Origin: Flaccisagitta enflata
Lineage: Eukaryota > Chaetognatha > Sagittoidea > Aphragmophora
NCBI GenBank assembly: GCA_965153355.1
Contig: OZ231126.1
Span: 82,398,001 to 82,462,000, forward strand
DNA: 64,000 nucleotides
Direction of reading: 5' to 3'
Each line of letters begins with the position of its first letter. Positions within the stretch are counted from its first letter, which is position 1. Under the pieces are notes generated by a model, which was not told where the DNA came from, did not search any database, and saw only the letters and a program-made list of their open reading frames with translations. The position numbers were made by a program, and so were the translations under genes. Shown piece by piece: positions 47,266 through 59,303 of the stretch.

Positions 47266-48980
47266 ATGGACCCTGGGACAAAAGATTGCGTGTGCCATGC
47301 TTGCCGTAAACATTTCCCTACGTCGACGGGCATGAAAAAACATCGATGTGATTTATGTGGAAAATGTTTAACAAACGCCAAATCGTGTCGCCGTCACAAG
47401 AAAACAACGCATGTTATTGAGGAAATACGTCTTGATCTTCGATGCCATTTTTGCGATGCGACATTCCATCGCGAATCTGCCCTTGAAGAACATTTGACAT
47501 GTCATATAAGGTAAGGTTAGGCAGGGACAGGTCACAGGGTCAGATACACGGCATCCATTGTTGCTCCCTTTGGACATGGAGAGGGGGAACACAGTCCATC
47601 AAATCCCACCCTGATGGGCAAAAATACCTAACGCCACTTTATCCCACTCCACCCACCTATATGGACGGGACGGGAAGTGATGCAAAGTTGAACAGCAGAT
47701 GCTATTCTCGTTCTTTTCTATCGAATTTTGCGCAAGCTCTCAAGACGAGTCGGATTCCAACACGTCGGAGGAAACAATCCCCGCGGTCTGTGATTCCGAC
47801 GACGATAGACTCGGCACAATCGACTCAGTTGACTCAATCGGCTCATCCCGTGCAAGTCAAGACGATCGACGAAATGATCACGAGAAAAGAAAGAAACCAC
47901 AGCGCCAAATCGCAAAGATCAAAACGAACGACCGAAAATCCATGTCAGCTCAGAAAAAGAAGATGAAACAGCGCGACGATATCACGTTGGCGTGTCCGCA
48001 TTGTGACTTTACCAGTGACATTCAAAAGGGATCCATTCAAACCCACATAAAAATGCGACATCCGGAAAAGTTTCTCAGTCGGCGACAATATCGTTCTTGC
48101 GGAGAGCGCTTTCACAGTCATAAGTTCCTCGTCGCGCATGAACGGAAGAAGCACAAGGTCAAGGTCAAACGAGAATCGGTCGAAATGCCAGAAAGTGACG
48201 ACAGACATGATCAGAATGCTGGTGATGAAAACGAAATGAGTAAGACTGATAAGGAATCGGTCAAAGGACGAGAAACGGATAACGATGACGACGAAGAAGT
48301 ATACGAATTCAGTCTTGAGGAAATCATGACCATGGAAGAAATGAAGGCCATTTCCAAGAGGTATTCCCCCCCCCTCCCCATATGCGTGTTTTTTTTTTGG
48401 GAACGGATGAGTGATTGATAAGTTTATCAATGCTAGATTATGCTCAAGGAAGCAAGCTTTTGACAATTCCTCTGCATTGAAACTCGTGTTTGTTTAATTG
48501 TTTTCAAAAATGAATAATTTGTTTAATGGTTTTCAAGAATGAACTATTTTTTTAACGCATTACTGATATGAGCGTTTGTAAGAGGATGCGATATCCCTCA
48601 TGTGCGCAACAATTCGTTCGGGCACATTTATGTAAAGAAAGCAAAAAAACGGACATTCTTTCACAATTTTCAGTTCTACGGAGAAGAAACATTGTTTCAT
48701 TTGTCAAATACCATACGAGGAAGACGATGCTTTACGGCTTCACGTGATGCAACATCTGGACACGTTAGACGAAGAGAAGGAAGATGCATCATTATCAGCA
48801 ATAGGTCTACGATGCGCCGAATGTGACAAAAGGCTAAGTTCGATTGTCGACTACACGAAACACTTGCTGGACGTGCATGGTGGATTCCGCTTCCACGTTT
48901 GTCCGCGGGGATGCGGAAGGACTTCCTTTCTCAAATCGGAACTCAACGCGCACACGTCACTTTGCGACGGAAGAAAATGA
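47266..48980 (+). CDS. C2H2 zinc-finger protein, copy B (three exons)
   Basis: Exons 47266-47510, 47737-48360 and 48674-48980, with splice sites and phases as in copy A; 391 codons plus stop and no frame breaks. Finger order is the same as in copy A. One unit is damaged: in exon 2 the first zinc-binding Cys of CRSC...HERKKH is Tyr (RRQYRSC), so that finger probably cannot fold. Other changes are conservative, for example DDEEVYEF in the acidic linker and SIVDYTKH in exon 3. It may be functional with one finger fewer, or in early decay. The 3' end lies about 8 bp from the foldback element at 48989. Confidence 0.65.
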
Positions 48981-48988
48981 CTAGATAG

Positions 48989-49614
48989 CACAGTGGGCCT
49001 TAACTAGGTATGAGTTAAAAAAAATCCCCAGTGGTAGTAACTTGTATGACTAGGTACAATTTATAGCTAGTGGAGAATTGATGTAAACTCTTAAAAAAAA
49101 ACTTCCCTTGAAAATTTTTGCAAAAATTGTTAAAAAGTATCAATTTACATATATATATATTTACAAATAGATCTGAAAGATAAATCAATTTTATAATTCT
49201 GATACAAGATTCACATTCCCGGTGAAATTTCCAATCACTTGATGGGTCACACTTTATACTTTCATGAAAAAATAAGATTTTCATATTTTAGGTAACCGTT
49301 GCTTTCTTTGTAACCGTGGCATAGAAAAAGAAAATCTTATCTTTTCATGGAAGTATACAGTATGACCTATCAAACAATTGGAAATTTCACCAGGAATATG
49401 AATCTTGAGGCAGAATTTTTAAACTGATATATCCTTGAGATCTATATGTAAATATTTAAAAAAATTGATACTCTATACGATTTTTGCCAAAATTTTCAAG
49501 GGAAATTTTTTTTTAAGGGTTTACATCAATTCTCCAATATAAATTGTACCTACTCATATAATTCACTAACATTAGGGATTTTTTTTTACTCATACCCAGT
49601 TAAGGCCCACTGTG
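48989..49614. mobile_element. 626-bp foldback element beside zinc-finger copy B
   Basis: Starts CACAGTGGGCCTTAACTAGG and ends with the near inverse (CCCAGTTAAGGCCCACTGTG). ATAG flanks both ends (4-bp target duplication). The centre near 49300 reads GGTAACCGTTGC...GTAACCGTGGC, and the inner arms resemble the 27695-28320 element. A truncated copy is in block C (62737-63271), and about 80 bp of one end is in arm A (5172-5251). Confidence 0.85.
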
Positions 49615-51126
49615 ATAGGTAGGCTACGATATCTTGAGCGGAACAATCACATGTACGACAACCGATGCCACAGAACCCATAGCGTAGGAGCACAACCACC
49701 ATTTTCGCATAATTATCCAAAATATGCCCAACAACCCGCCAAACTAAGTCAACTATCATTTATTAGGTAAACCCAAAAACGTGAGATACCGAATCCTCGA
49801 CTCACCAGCATCTACGACGGAGGAGGCCGAAACCCCGGAATCTTGCAGCGCTGGAGCCTCCATTGCTGCTGCTGCTACAGAAAAGGGACAGGTTGTCGGA
49901 CACGCCTGGAGGTGAGAGATTTGGTAGGTACACTCGTAGGTACACTCGTAGGTACACTCGTAGGTACAGAGAATATCCACCCGAAGGGGGAAAGGTTGGG
50001 GCTTTCTAGGCAGGGGTTTTGAAGGGGGATTTTGTTCAAACGTACATCAATATGCAAATGAGATTTATGTATCAATCTTCAGCTATCTGTCAAAAGGACG
50101 GCGATAATATGCAAATGAGATTTTCCTTCTAGCGAGCCATCAGTCATCCCGACGCCAGTGAAAAAAGGTACATTTTCCATTGAAACAGCGACAATATGCA
50201 AATGAGATTAATGTCTATCCATCACGCCTGGTAAGGAAAATCGCTTTAGAGCGTTCCCACGCTACTTACGAGTGTACCTAGGCTACCTACGACTATACCT
50301 ACACTACCTACGACTGTACCTACAGTTGTACCTACAGTTGTACCTACAGTTGTACCTACAGTTGTACCTACAGTTGTACCTACAGTTGTACCTACAGTTG
50401 TACCTACAGTTGTTCCTACGGTTGTACCTACAGTTGTACCTACGGTTGTACCTACCATTGTACCTACAGTTGTACCTACAAGTGTACCTAGCAATGAACC
50501 TACAAGTTTACCTTCCAGTACCCACACTCAAAAGTATAATGGAAAAAGAGGAGTCAGATGAAAGGAAACATTCTTTTCTTTTTTTATCTAATGTGATCAC
50601 AATATGCAAATGTGTCTTAAGCGGAAAAAAAGAAGTAAAATGACAAAAGATGAGGCAGATGGAACGAAAAATTTTTTTCTCAATCAAATGTCAATTACAA
50701 TATGCAAATGAGAATCATGCAAAAAAAGGTCACCATGGAAAGCGGATAAATGATTCAAATGCAATGGAGTAGAATCCTGCACAGCATCGGTTAAACATTA
50801 CAGGAGGGTAACAGAACAATATGCAAATTAAAACAATGCGAGTCAATACTGCAAATTCACCTTCACCAACTTGTCATCAACTATCTATTATTGACGATCA
50901 GCCATAACTGGCTATACCTACAGTATCAAATGGGTATAATGTAAGTCAACTGTGATTATAGAATGACAACTAGTGGCGTTCGCCATATTGTGTTCCACGA
51001 AAACTTGATTGGGCATGAAAAAGAAAGGCAATAAATCATAAAACATTTCTAATAATAGTAACAAAACAAATCTGTGTCATAAATAATGGCCGCCTGTGGG
51101 CGGCCTAATTACCACCTATGGGCGAC
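49615..51126. other. Spacer with ATGCAAAT motifs and 12-bp repeat patches
   Basis: No supported gene. GGTACACTCGTA repeats occur at 49925-49968. At 50270-50510 GTACCTACAGTT is repeated about 15 times. ATGCAAAT occurs at 50052, 50109, 50196, 50604, 50702 and 50821, mostly as TATGCAAATGAGA. The region looks like a diverged edge of the macrosatellite. Confidence 0.6.
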
Positions 51127-54100
51127 CTCACTGCACCCACTGTATCAAGCTCATCAGCGAGCAAAATCCCCCTTCAAAACCCCTGCCTTGAAAGCCCCAA
51201 CCTTTCCCCCTTCGGGTGGATTTACAAGTTCATGAGGATCCATTCAACTGTGACAGACTAATAATTGAGATACAAGAATTGGTCCACCACCCTCCCCGAC
51301 CACCACCCTATGGGGTTTGTTGAACACATCAAATCCCTTGAACTTAAAGGTATTGAAGCTGCAATATGTAAATGAGATTTTTGGTCATTTTACATATTGT
51401 ACCTACAAGTGTACCTACAAGTGTACCTACAAGTGTACCTACAAGTGTACCTACAAGTGTACCTACAAATTTACGTATTGTATTAACTGCACCCACTGTA
51501 TCAAGCCCATCAGCGAGCAAAATCCCCCTTCAAAACCCCTGCCTTGAAAGCCCCAACCTTTCCCCCTTCGGGTGGATTTACAAGTTCATGAGGATCCATT
51601 CAACTGTGACGGACTAATAATTGAGATACCAGAATTGGTCCACCACCCTCCCCGACCACCACCCTATGGGTTGTGTTGAACACATCAAATCCCTTGAACT
51701 TAAAGGTATTGAAGCTGCAATATGTAAATGAGATTTTTGGTCATTTTACATATTGTACCTACAAGTGTACCTACAAGTGTACCTACAAGTGTACCTACAA
51801 GTGTACCTACAAGTGTACCTACAAGTGTACCTACAAGTGTACCTACAAGTGTACCTACAAGTTTACGTATTGTATTAACTGCACCCACTGTATCAAGCCC
51901 TTCAGCGAGCAAAATCCCCCTTCAAAACCCCTGCCTTGAAAGCCCCAACCTTTCCCCCTTCGGGTGGATTTACAAGTTCATGAGGATCCATTCAGCTGTG
52001 ACGGACTAATAACTGAGATTCAAAGGTCGGTCCACCACCCTCCCCGACCACCACCCTATGGGTTGTGTTGAACACATCAAATCCCTTGAACTTAAAGGTA
52101 TTGAAGCTGCAATATGTAAATGAGATTTTTGGTCATTTAACATATTGTACCTACAAGTGTACCTACAAGTGTACCTACAAGTGTACCTACAAGTGTACCT
52201 ACAAGTGTACCTACAAGTGTACCTACAAGTGTACCTACAAGTGTACCTACAAGTGTACCTACAAGTGTACCTACAAGTGTACCTACAAGTGTACCTACAA
52301 GTGTACCTACAAGTTTACATATTGTATTGACTGCACCCACTGTATCAAGCCCATCAGCGAGCAAAATCCCCCTTCAAAACCCCTGCCTTGAAAGCCCCAA
52401 CCTTTCCCCCTTTGGGTGGATTTACAAGTTCATGAGGATCCATTCAGCTGTGACGGACTAATAACTGAGATTCAAAGGACGGTCCACCACCCTCCCCGAC
52501 CACCACCCTATGTGTTGTGTTGAACACATCAAATCCCTTGAACTTAAAGGTATCGAAGCTGCAATATGTAAATGAGATTTTTGGTCATTTTACATATTGT
52601 ACCTACAAGTGTACCTACAAGTGTACCTACAAATTTACGTATTGTATTAACTGCACCCACTGTATCAAGCTCATCAGCGAGCAAAATCCCCCTTCAAAAC
52701 CCCTGCCTTGAAAGCCCCAACCTTTCCCCCTTCGGGTGGATCTACAAGTTCATGAGGATCCATTCAACTGTGAGGGACTAATAATTGAGATACCAGAATT
52801 GGTCCACCACCCTCCCCGACCACCACTCTATGGGGTTTGTTGAACACATCAGATCCCTTGAACTTAAAGGTATTGAAGCTGCAATATGTAAATGAGATTT
52901 CTGGTCATTTTACATATTGTACCTACAAGTGTACCTACAAGTGTACCTACAAGTGTACCTACAAGTGTACCTACAAGTGTACCTACAAGTGTACCTACAA
53001 GTTTACATATTGTATTAACTGCACCCACTGTATCAAGCCCTTCAGCGAGCAAAATCCCCCTTCAAAACCCCTGCCTTGAAAGCCCCAACCTTTCCCCCTT
53101 TGGGTGGATTTACAAGTTCATGAGGATCCATTCAGCTGTGACGACTAATAATTGAGATACCGAATTGGTCCACCACCCTCCCCACCACCACCCTATGGGT
53201 TGTGTTGAACACATCAAATCCCTTGAACTGTGAAGGCACATGTAAATGAGATTTTTGGTCATTTTACATATTGTATCTACAAGTGTACCTACAAGTGTAA
53301 CTACAAGTGTACCTACAAGTGTACCTACAAATTTACATATTGTATTAACTGCACCCACTGTATCAAGCCCATCAGCGAGCAAAATCCCCCTTCAAAACCC
53401 CTGCCTTGAAAGCCCCAACCTTTCCCCCTTTGGGTGGATTTACAAGTTCATGAGGATCCATTCGACTGTGACGGACTAATAATTGAGATACCAGAATTGG
53501 TCCACCACCCTCCCCAACCACCACCCTATGCTTGTTGAACACATCAGATCCTTGAACTTAAAGGTATTGAAGCTGCAATATGTAAATGAGATTTTTGGTC
53601 ATTTGACATATTGTACCTACAAGTGTACCCACAAGTGTACCTACAAGTGTACCTACAAGTGTACCTACAAGTTTACGTATTGTATTAACTGCACCCACTG
53701 TATCAAGCCCTTCAGCGAGCAAAATCCCCCTTCAAAACCCCTGCCTTGAAAGCCCCAACCTTTCCCCCTTTGGGTGGATTTACAAGTTCATGAGGATCCA
53801 TTCAGCTGTGACGGACTAATAACTGAGATTCAAAGGACGGTCCACCACCCTCCCCGACCACCACCCTATGGGTTGTGTTGAACACATCAAATCCCTTGAA
53901 CTTAAAGGTATTGAAGCTGCAATATGTAAATGAGATTTTTGGTCATTTTACATATTGTATCTACAAGTGTACCTACAAGTTTAACTACAAGTGTACCTAC
54001 AAGTGTACCTACAAATTTACATATTGTATTAACTGCACCCACTGTATCAAGCTCATCAGCGAGCAAAATCCCCCTTCAAAACCCCTGCCTTGAAAGCCCC

Positions 54101-54608
54101 AACCTTTCCCCCTTCGGGTGGATTTACAAGTTCATGAGGATCCATTCAACTGTGACGGACTAATAATTGAGATACCAGAATTGGTCCACCACCCTCCCCA
54201 ACCACCACCCTATGGCGTTTGTTGAACACATCAGATCCCTTGAACTTAAAGGTATTGAAGCTGCAATATGTAAATGAGATTTTTGGTCATTTACATATTG
54301 TACCTACAAGTGTACCTACAAGTGTACCTACAAGTGTACCTACAAGTGTACCTACAAATTTACGTATTGTATTAACTGCACCCACTGTATCAAGCCCATC
54401 AGCGAGCAAAATCCCCCTTCAAAACCCCTGCCTTGAAAGCCCCAACCTTTCCCCCTTCGGGTGGATTTACAAGTTCATGAGGATGCATTCAGCTGTGACG
54501 GACTAATAACTGAGATTCAAAGGACGGTCCACCACCCTCCCCGACCACCACCCTATGGGTTGTGTTGAACACATCAAATCCCTTGAACTTAAAGGTATTG
54601 AAGCTGCA
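51127..54608 (+). repeat. Macrosatellite with nested 12-bp VNTR, plus orientation
   Basis: Repeated blocks of about 285 bp constant sequence: TTAACTGCACCCACTGTATC, AGCGAGCAAAATCCCCC, CCTTGAAAGCCCCAACC, CATGAGGATCCATTCA, TTGGTCCACCACCCTCCCC, ATGTAAATGAGATTTTTGG. Each is joined to a variable array of GTACCTACAAGT (2 to about 14 copies here). The VPTS, YLQV and CTYK repeat frames are products of the 12-mer, not genes. Confidence 0.95.
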
Positions 54609-55222
54609 ATATGTAATAGAGGGAGTAAAAGATGAGTTTTTCGAGAAAATCCTCGTATAGGTGATAAATGATTGCGGTTGTAATACTTTTGAAGGGAGAA
54701 ACTTGCAAAAATCGATTTTTCCCGGCGCTACCTGCTTCGCTCCAGCTCCTTCTCCACCTTACAATGAATGAAGTGATTTCAAAGGAGAAATCATTTCTAC
54801 ATAGGAGGGGTTACTTCTAACTCGTATATCTCCAAAACGAATTGACCAAGTGACCTCAACTTAGGCTCATTTTAAAGAGCAGACACAGGTCTTTAAAATG
54901 AGACCAAGTTGAGGTTGCTAACTCAATTCGTTAAGAAGAAACAATCTTCCAAAGTTAATGTTGTTTTCAGATAGTAATGCGGGGTTACAATATTGTCCTG
55001 GATTATTGGGCAGGGGCTTCCGACCCCCATCCACACCCCAACCCCAACGCCCACACACATAGGCATCTAGAACGATCATTTTGCAACTGTTTTACTCAAT
55101 CAGCACAGACATATGGATAGACCGCAGAAATACCAACAAACGGACCAATGGACAGACAGAGCCTCTTATACTCTTAAAAAGTCACTAGTCCACGACTAAA
55201 AATGGCAAGATGTGTTGATGCG

Positions 55223-55224
<2 letters not shown>

Positions 55225-55291
<67 letters not shown>

Positions 55292-55376
55292 CTGTGTGTG
55301 TGTGTGTGACTCTGTGTCTCTGTGTGTGTGGCTCTGTGTCTCTGTGTGTGTGACTCGGAGTATGTGTGTGTGTGGC

Positions 55377-55440
<64 letters not shown>
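55225..55440. repeat. (TG)n microsatellite
   Basis: Two long TG tracts separated by about 110 bp of TG-rich sequence with GACTCTGTGTCTCTG interruptions. Confidence 0.95.
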
Positions 55441-55443
<3 letters not shown>

Positions 55444-56647
55444 AGGGACAACCAAACGGAGATATGATTTTACCCAATGCAATTTGTAGAGAATTTCAGT
55501 AGGTCTCTCATGATTACTTATTGCAAAACTGACCACTACTACTGCTCATAATATCAATTTTGTTCATGAATATCATGAGAAATAACTATGATTTCAATTC
55601 TTAACAACTTTCTCATAGTGCACCTGCTGCAAAAATGAATAATTAGAATTTTAGAAGGGAAGTCTATACATTTTCAGTCTCACATGCGTATAATTACCGC
55701 AAAATTGACCTGAAATGGGAAGACAAAACAAAGAACCAAGGGGTTTAGTGAGGAAGAGGAGATGAGCAATGCAGCCATGGGACCTACAATTCTTGAAGGG
55801 TCTCAGTTTGGATTGAGAGATATGATCTTGGCAGCAATTGTGATTTGTTTAGCGACAAGGCTGGATACATGGCTACCCCAGTCACGTGCAGGTGGGAAGG
55901 GGCCATATTTGAGGTCACCTGAGCATTTAGGCTGGAGCGGTGAGGTCAAGGAATAAAAAAAAACAAAAAAACTGAAAAATGTGGTGGGCCGACAGATGGA
56001 TGGACAGACAGATGGATGGATGGACAACAGTGCGGTCTATGTTGACGGAAAGAATTTCCCCACAAATGTGCGTTTTTAGCATTTTCAACTTAAGCATTAT
56101 GGATGGACCTATGGACCAATTGATGAACACACTGACTAAGGGGGCGTTTCTAGTCAGAGACAATCGGTCGCTCGGTCGCTTGCTATGTTTGTTTGCTCGC
56201 ACCGCTCACTCGCTACGCAACTTCTCCACTTTGCGATGCTTGCTTTGCTCACTTGCTCCATTCATGGGCTCGCTCACTCGCTTCGCTCACTTACTCATGG
56301 AACAGTTGAAATTCTTGAATGTGTTCACGCTGTAAATGCGTTTCATAGGAACCAGAGCGTCTTTAATCTTCACTAGAAACACGCCCTGAGACTCTTATAG
56401 AGGCCAAATACACTTCCCGCAGATGGGTGAGCGGGAGCAGAATAGCGAGAAAACGCTAGCATTTTGTTTTTGTTACTAACCAACAGACCGAAACACCAAC
56501 ATAGCCAGTAGAAACACAATGGACTGACAGACAGACTGACCAATGGACCAACCAACAGACTTACAGTTAAACCCCGCTTTTAACGGAATTCCGCCTATAA
56601 CAGTTACTAATTCTTGGGCCCTTTAAACTGTCTTTCTTCATTTCCTA

Positions 56648-57273
56648 CAGTGCGGCTCATAAAAAAGTGTCCAGCAGTTTAGAAGCTAATTATTTTAATT
56701 GTAGCTACTTTAAACAATTAAAATCTATGAGATTTTTAAACTTCTTGAAAAACTCTACAAATCTAGTCTAACCCCATTCATGTGACTCAAATTGTTTAAA
56801 AACTATAAAGGTACAAAGATGATAAGCAATTTACTTATGCTCATGAGCGAACAGCCTTTGACAGAACATAAGGTTGATCTTATTTTTTTTTCAAAAATTA
56901 TGAAAACGATCTATGATTCATACATCATATCCATGACCATTTTAAAGAGCTTCAAAAATTCTTCAAATCTAGACCAAGCAGAACTTTGTGGCTTGATTGG
57001 TTTTAAAATGACATAAGTTTAAAATCAACTAGTCATGTTTTCGATTGAACGAAATATCACAATTTATTGCTTTCCTTTCCCAAAGCAATTTTGGTGTGTA
57101 CTACTTCAAATCAATGTTACACCTAAACGGAAAGAGCTAGAAATCTTAGATTGGACCCAAATTGAAGAAAATAAAAAATCCTTTAATAATCTCACTGATA
57201 AATTGCTTTTATCATTTATAAAACCTGCAAAATGTTAATGACAAAACTGGAAACTTTTTTATGAGCCTCACTG
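56648..57273. mobile_element. Tc1/mariner-type short element nested in the hAT-like element
   Basis: Ends CAGTGCGGCTCATAAAAAAG and the near inverse CTTTTTTATGAGCCTCACTG, each flanked by TA. Two unrelated short frames (74 and 67 codons) lie inside; neither shows DDE transposase motifs. The flanking sequence forms diverged direct repeats (GGAATTCCGCCTATAAC at 56586 and AGAATTCCACTTATAAC at 57288). Confidence 0.65.
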
Positions 57274-57473
57274 TATATTGGCTTTAATAGAATTCCACTT
57301 ATAACAAACAAAATTTGATGGTCCCTTGAAAGCCGTTGGAGCGGAAATCAACTGTGCCTACATAGTGGGGTACAGTATAGCTTAGCAGGCGACTAAGGAA
57401 TGATTCCTCTATGGTCAACCTCCCTCAGTGTAAAACTTTTTTGTGCATGTTTGAATGCATGTGTATGTGTATT

Positions 57474-57475
<2 letters not shown>

Positions 57476-57548
<73 letters not shown>
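57476..57548. repeat. (GT)n microsatellite
   Basis: About 35 GT dinucleotides preceded by imperfect ATGTGTATTTG repeats. Confidence 0.95.
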
Positions 57549-57550
<2 letters not shown>

Positions 57551-57951
57551 GTAACAGAAAGCAGATATTTTGATTGGATTCAATCTCTGGTGAAAATGTT
57601 GACTTTTAGTCATTTTGTTTCAGAAATTAGGCCCCATAAAACTCGAAAATCAACTTTGGATGCAAAAGCAGACAAAACTTTGGCTCAAGAGCTATCCAGT
57701 GGTGAAAACCGCATGTCAATATCTCATTTAGTAAAGATTTGAGAGCTGTTTAAATGTAAGAGGGTATGGATGAAAAATTGTCATAATGATCATGACAGTC
57801 ACCTAATTAGGGACTGGAGCGAAGCACATAGCGGCGGGGGAAATCAATTTTTTCAAGTTTCTACATTCATAAGTATTGCAACTGCAAACATTAATCGCTT
57901 ATACGAGGTTTTTTTCCAAAAAACTCATCTTTTACGCCCTCTAATATGTAA

Positions 57952-59303
57952 ATGAGATTTTTGGTCATTTTACATATTGTACCTACAAGTGTACCTACAA
58001 GTGTACCTACAAGTGTACCTACAAATTTACGTATTGTATTAACTGCACCCACTGTGTCAAGCTCATCAGCGAGCAAAATCCCCCGTCAAAACCCCTGCCT
58101 TGAAAGCCCCAACCTTTCCCCCTTCGGGTGGATTTACAAGTTCATGAGAATCCATTCAACTGTGACGGACCAATAATTGAGATACCAGAATTGGTCCACC
58201 ACCCTCCCCGACCACCACCCTATGGGGTTTGTTGAACACATCAGATCCCTTGAACTTAAAGGTATTGAAGCTGCAATATGTAAATGAGATTTTTGGTCAT
58301 TTTACATATTGTACCTTCAAGTGTACCTACAAGTGTACCTACAAGTGTAGCTACAAGTGTAGCTACAAGTGTAGCTACAAGTGTAGCTACAAGTGTACCT
58401 ACAAGTGTACCTACAAGTGTACCTACAAGTGTACCTACAAGTGTACCTACAAGTGTACCTACAAGTGTACCTACAAGTGTACCTACAAGTGTACCTACAA
58501 GTGTACCTACAAGTGTACCTACAAGTGTACCTACAAGTGTACCTACAAGTGTACCTACAAGTGTACCTACAAGTGTACCTACAAGTTTACATATTGTATT
58601 AACTGCACCCACTGTATCAAGCCCATCAGCGAGCAAAATCCCCCTTCAAAACCCCTGCCTTGAAAGCCCCAACCTTTCCCCCTTCGGGTGGATTTACAAG
58701 TTCATGAGGATCCATTCAGCTGTGACGGACTAATAATTGAGATTCAGAGGTTGGTCCACCACCCTCCCCGACCACCACCCTATGGGTTGTGTTGAACACA
58801 TCAAATCCCTTGAACTTAAAGGTATTGAAGCTGCAATATGTAAATGAGATTTTTGGTCATTTAACATATTGTACCTACAAGTGTACCTACAAGTGTACCT
58901 ACTAGTGTACCTACAAGTGTACCTACAAGTGTACCTACAAGTGTACCTACAAGTGTACCTACAAATTTACGTATTGTATTAACTGCACCCACTGTATCAA
59001 GCCCATCAGCGAGCAAAATCCCCCTTCAAAACCCCTGCCTTGAAAGCCCCAACCTTTCCCCCTTCGGGTGGATTTACAAGTTCATGAGGATCCATTCAGC
59101 TGTGACGGACTAATAATTGAGATACCAGAATTGGTCCACCACCCTCCCAGACCACCACCCTATGGGTTGTGTTGAACACATCAAATCCCTTGAACTTAAA
59201 GGTATTGAAGCTGCAATATGTAAATGAGATTTTTGGTCATTTTACATATTGTACCTACAATTGTACCTACAAGTGTACCTACAAGTGCACCTACAAGTGT
59301 ACC
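57952..59303 (+). repeat. Macrosatellite, plus orientation, second block
   Basis: Continues the same repeat after the hAT-like insertion. The longest 12-bp array in the window is here (58310-58585, about 23 copies), and four of its copies carry GTAGCTACAAGT instead of GTACCTACAAGT. Confidence 0.95.

Larger units (their letters stand above)
38004..49065. repeat. Arm B of the large inverted duplication
   Basis: Inverse of arm A (5172-18449). It lacks the two arm A insertions at 9693-11219 and 11274-11871. It has its own foldback insertion at 45974-46979, and its 19-bp minisatellite is shorter. Protein-coding parts keep the same frames as arm A. Confidence 0.9.
54617..57943. mobile_element. 3.3-kb hAT-like element, non-autonomous
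   Basis: The ends are inverted: TAGAGGGAGTAAAAGATGAG at the left, and the right end begins TAGAGGGCGTAAAAGATGAG when reversed. Similarity continues about 150 bp inward (CTTCGCTCCAG near 54735 and its inverse near 57820). ATATGTAA is duplicated on both sides (54609-54616, 57944-57951). An 8-bp duplication fits the hAT superfamily. No transposase frame is present. The interior holds (TG)n tracts, a Helentron-like fragment and a Tc1-like element. It is inserted in the macrosatellite at its ATATGTAAATGAG segment. Confidence 0.8.

Noticed and set aside
51397-52330. CRISPR-like regular repeats
   Set aside because: Repeats are adjacent or vary in array length, with no unique spacers, in a clearly eukaryotic locus; this is satellite DNA.
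58284-58733. Long VPTS, YLQV, CTYK and LVGT repeat frames
   Set aside because: The 12-bp unit GTACCTACAAGT stays open in several frames on both strands. Unit number varies freely and there is no start context or splice structure.
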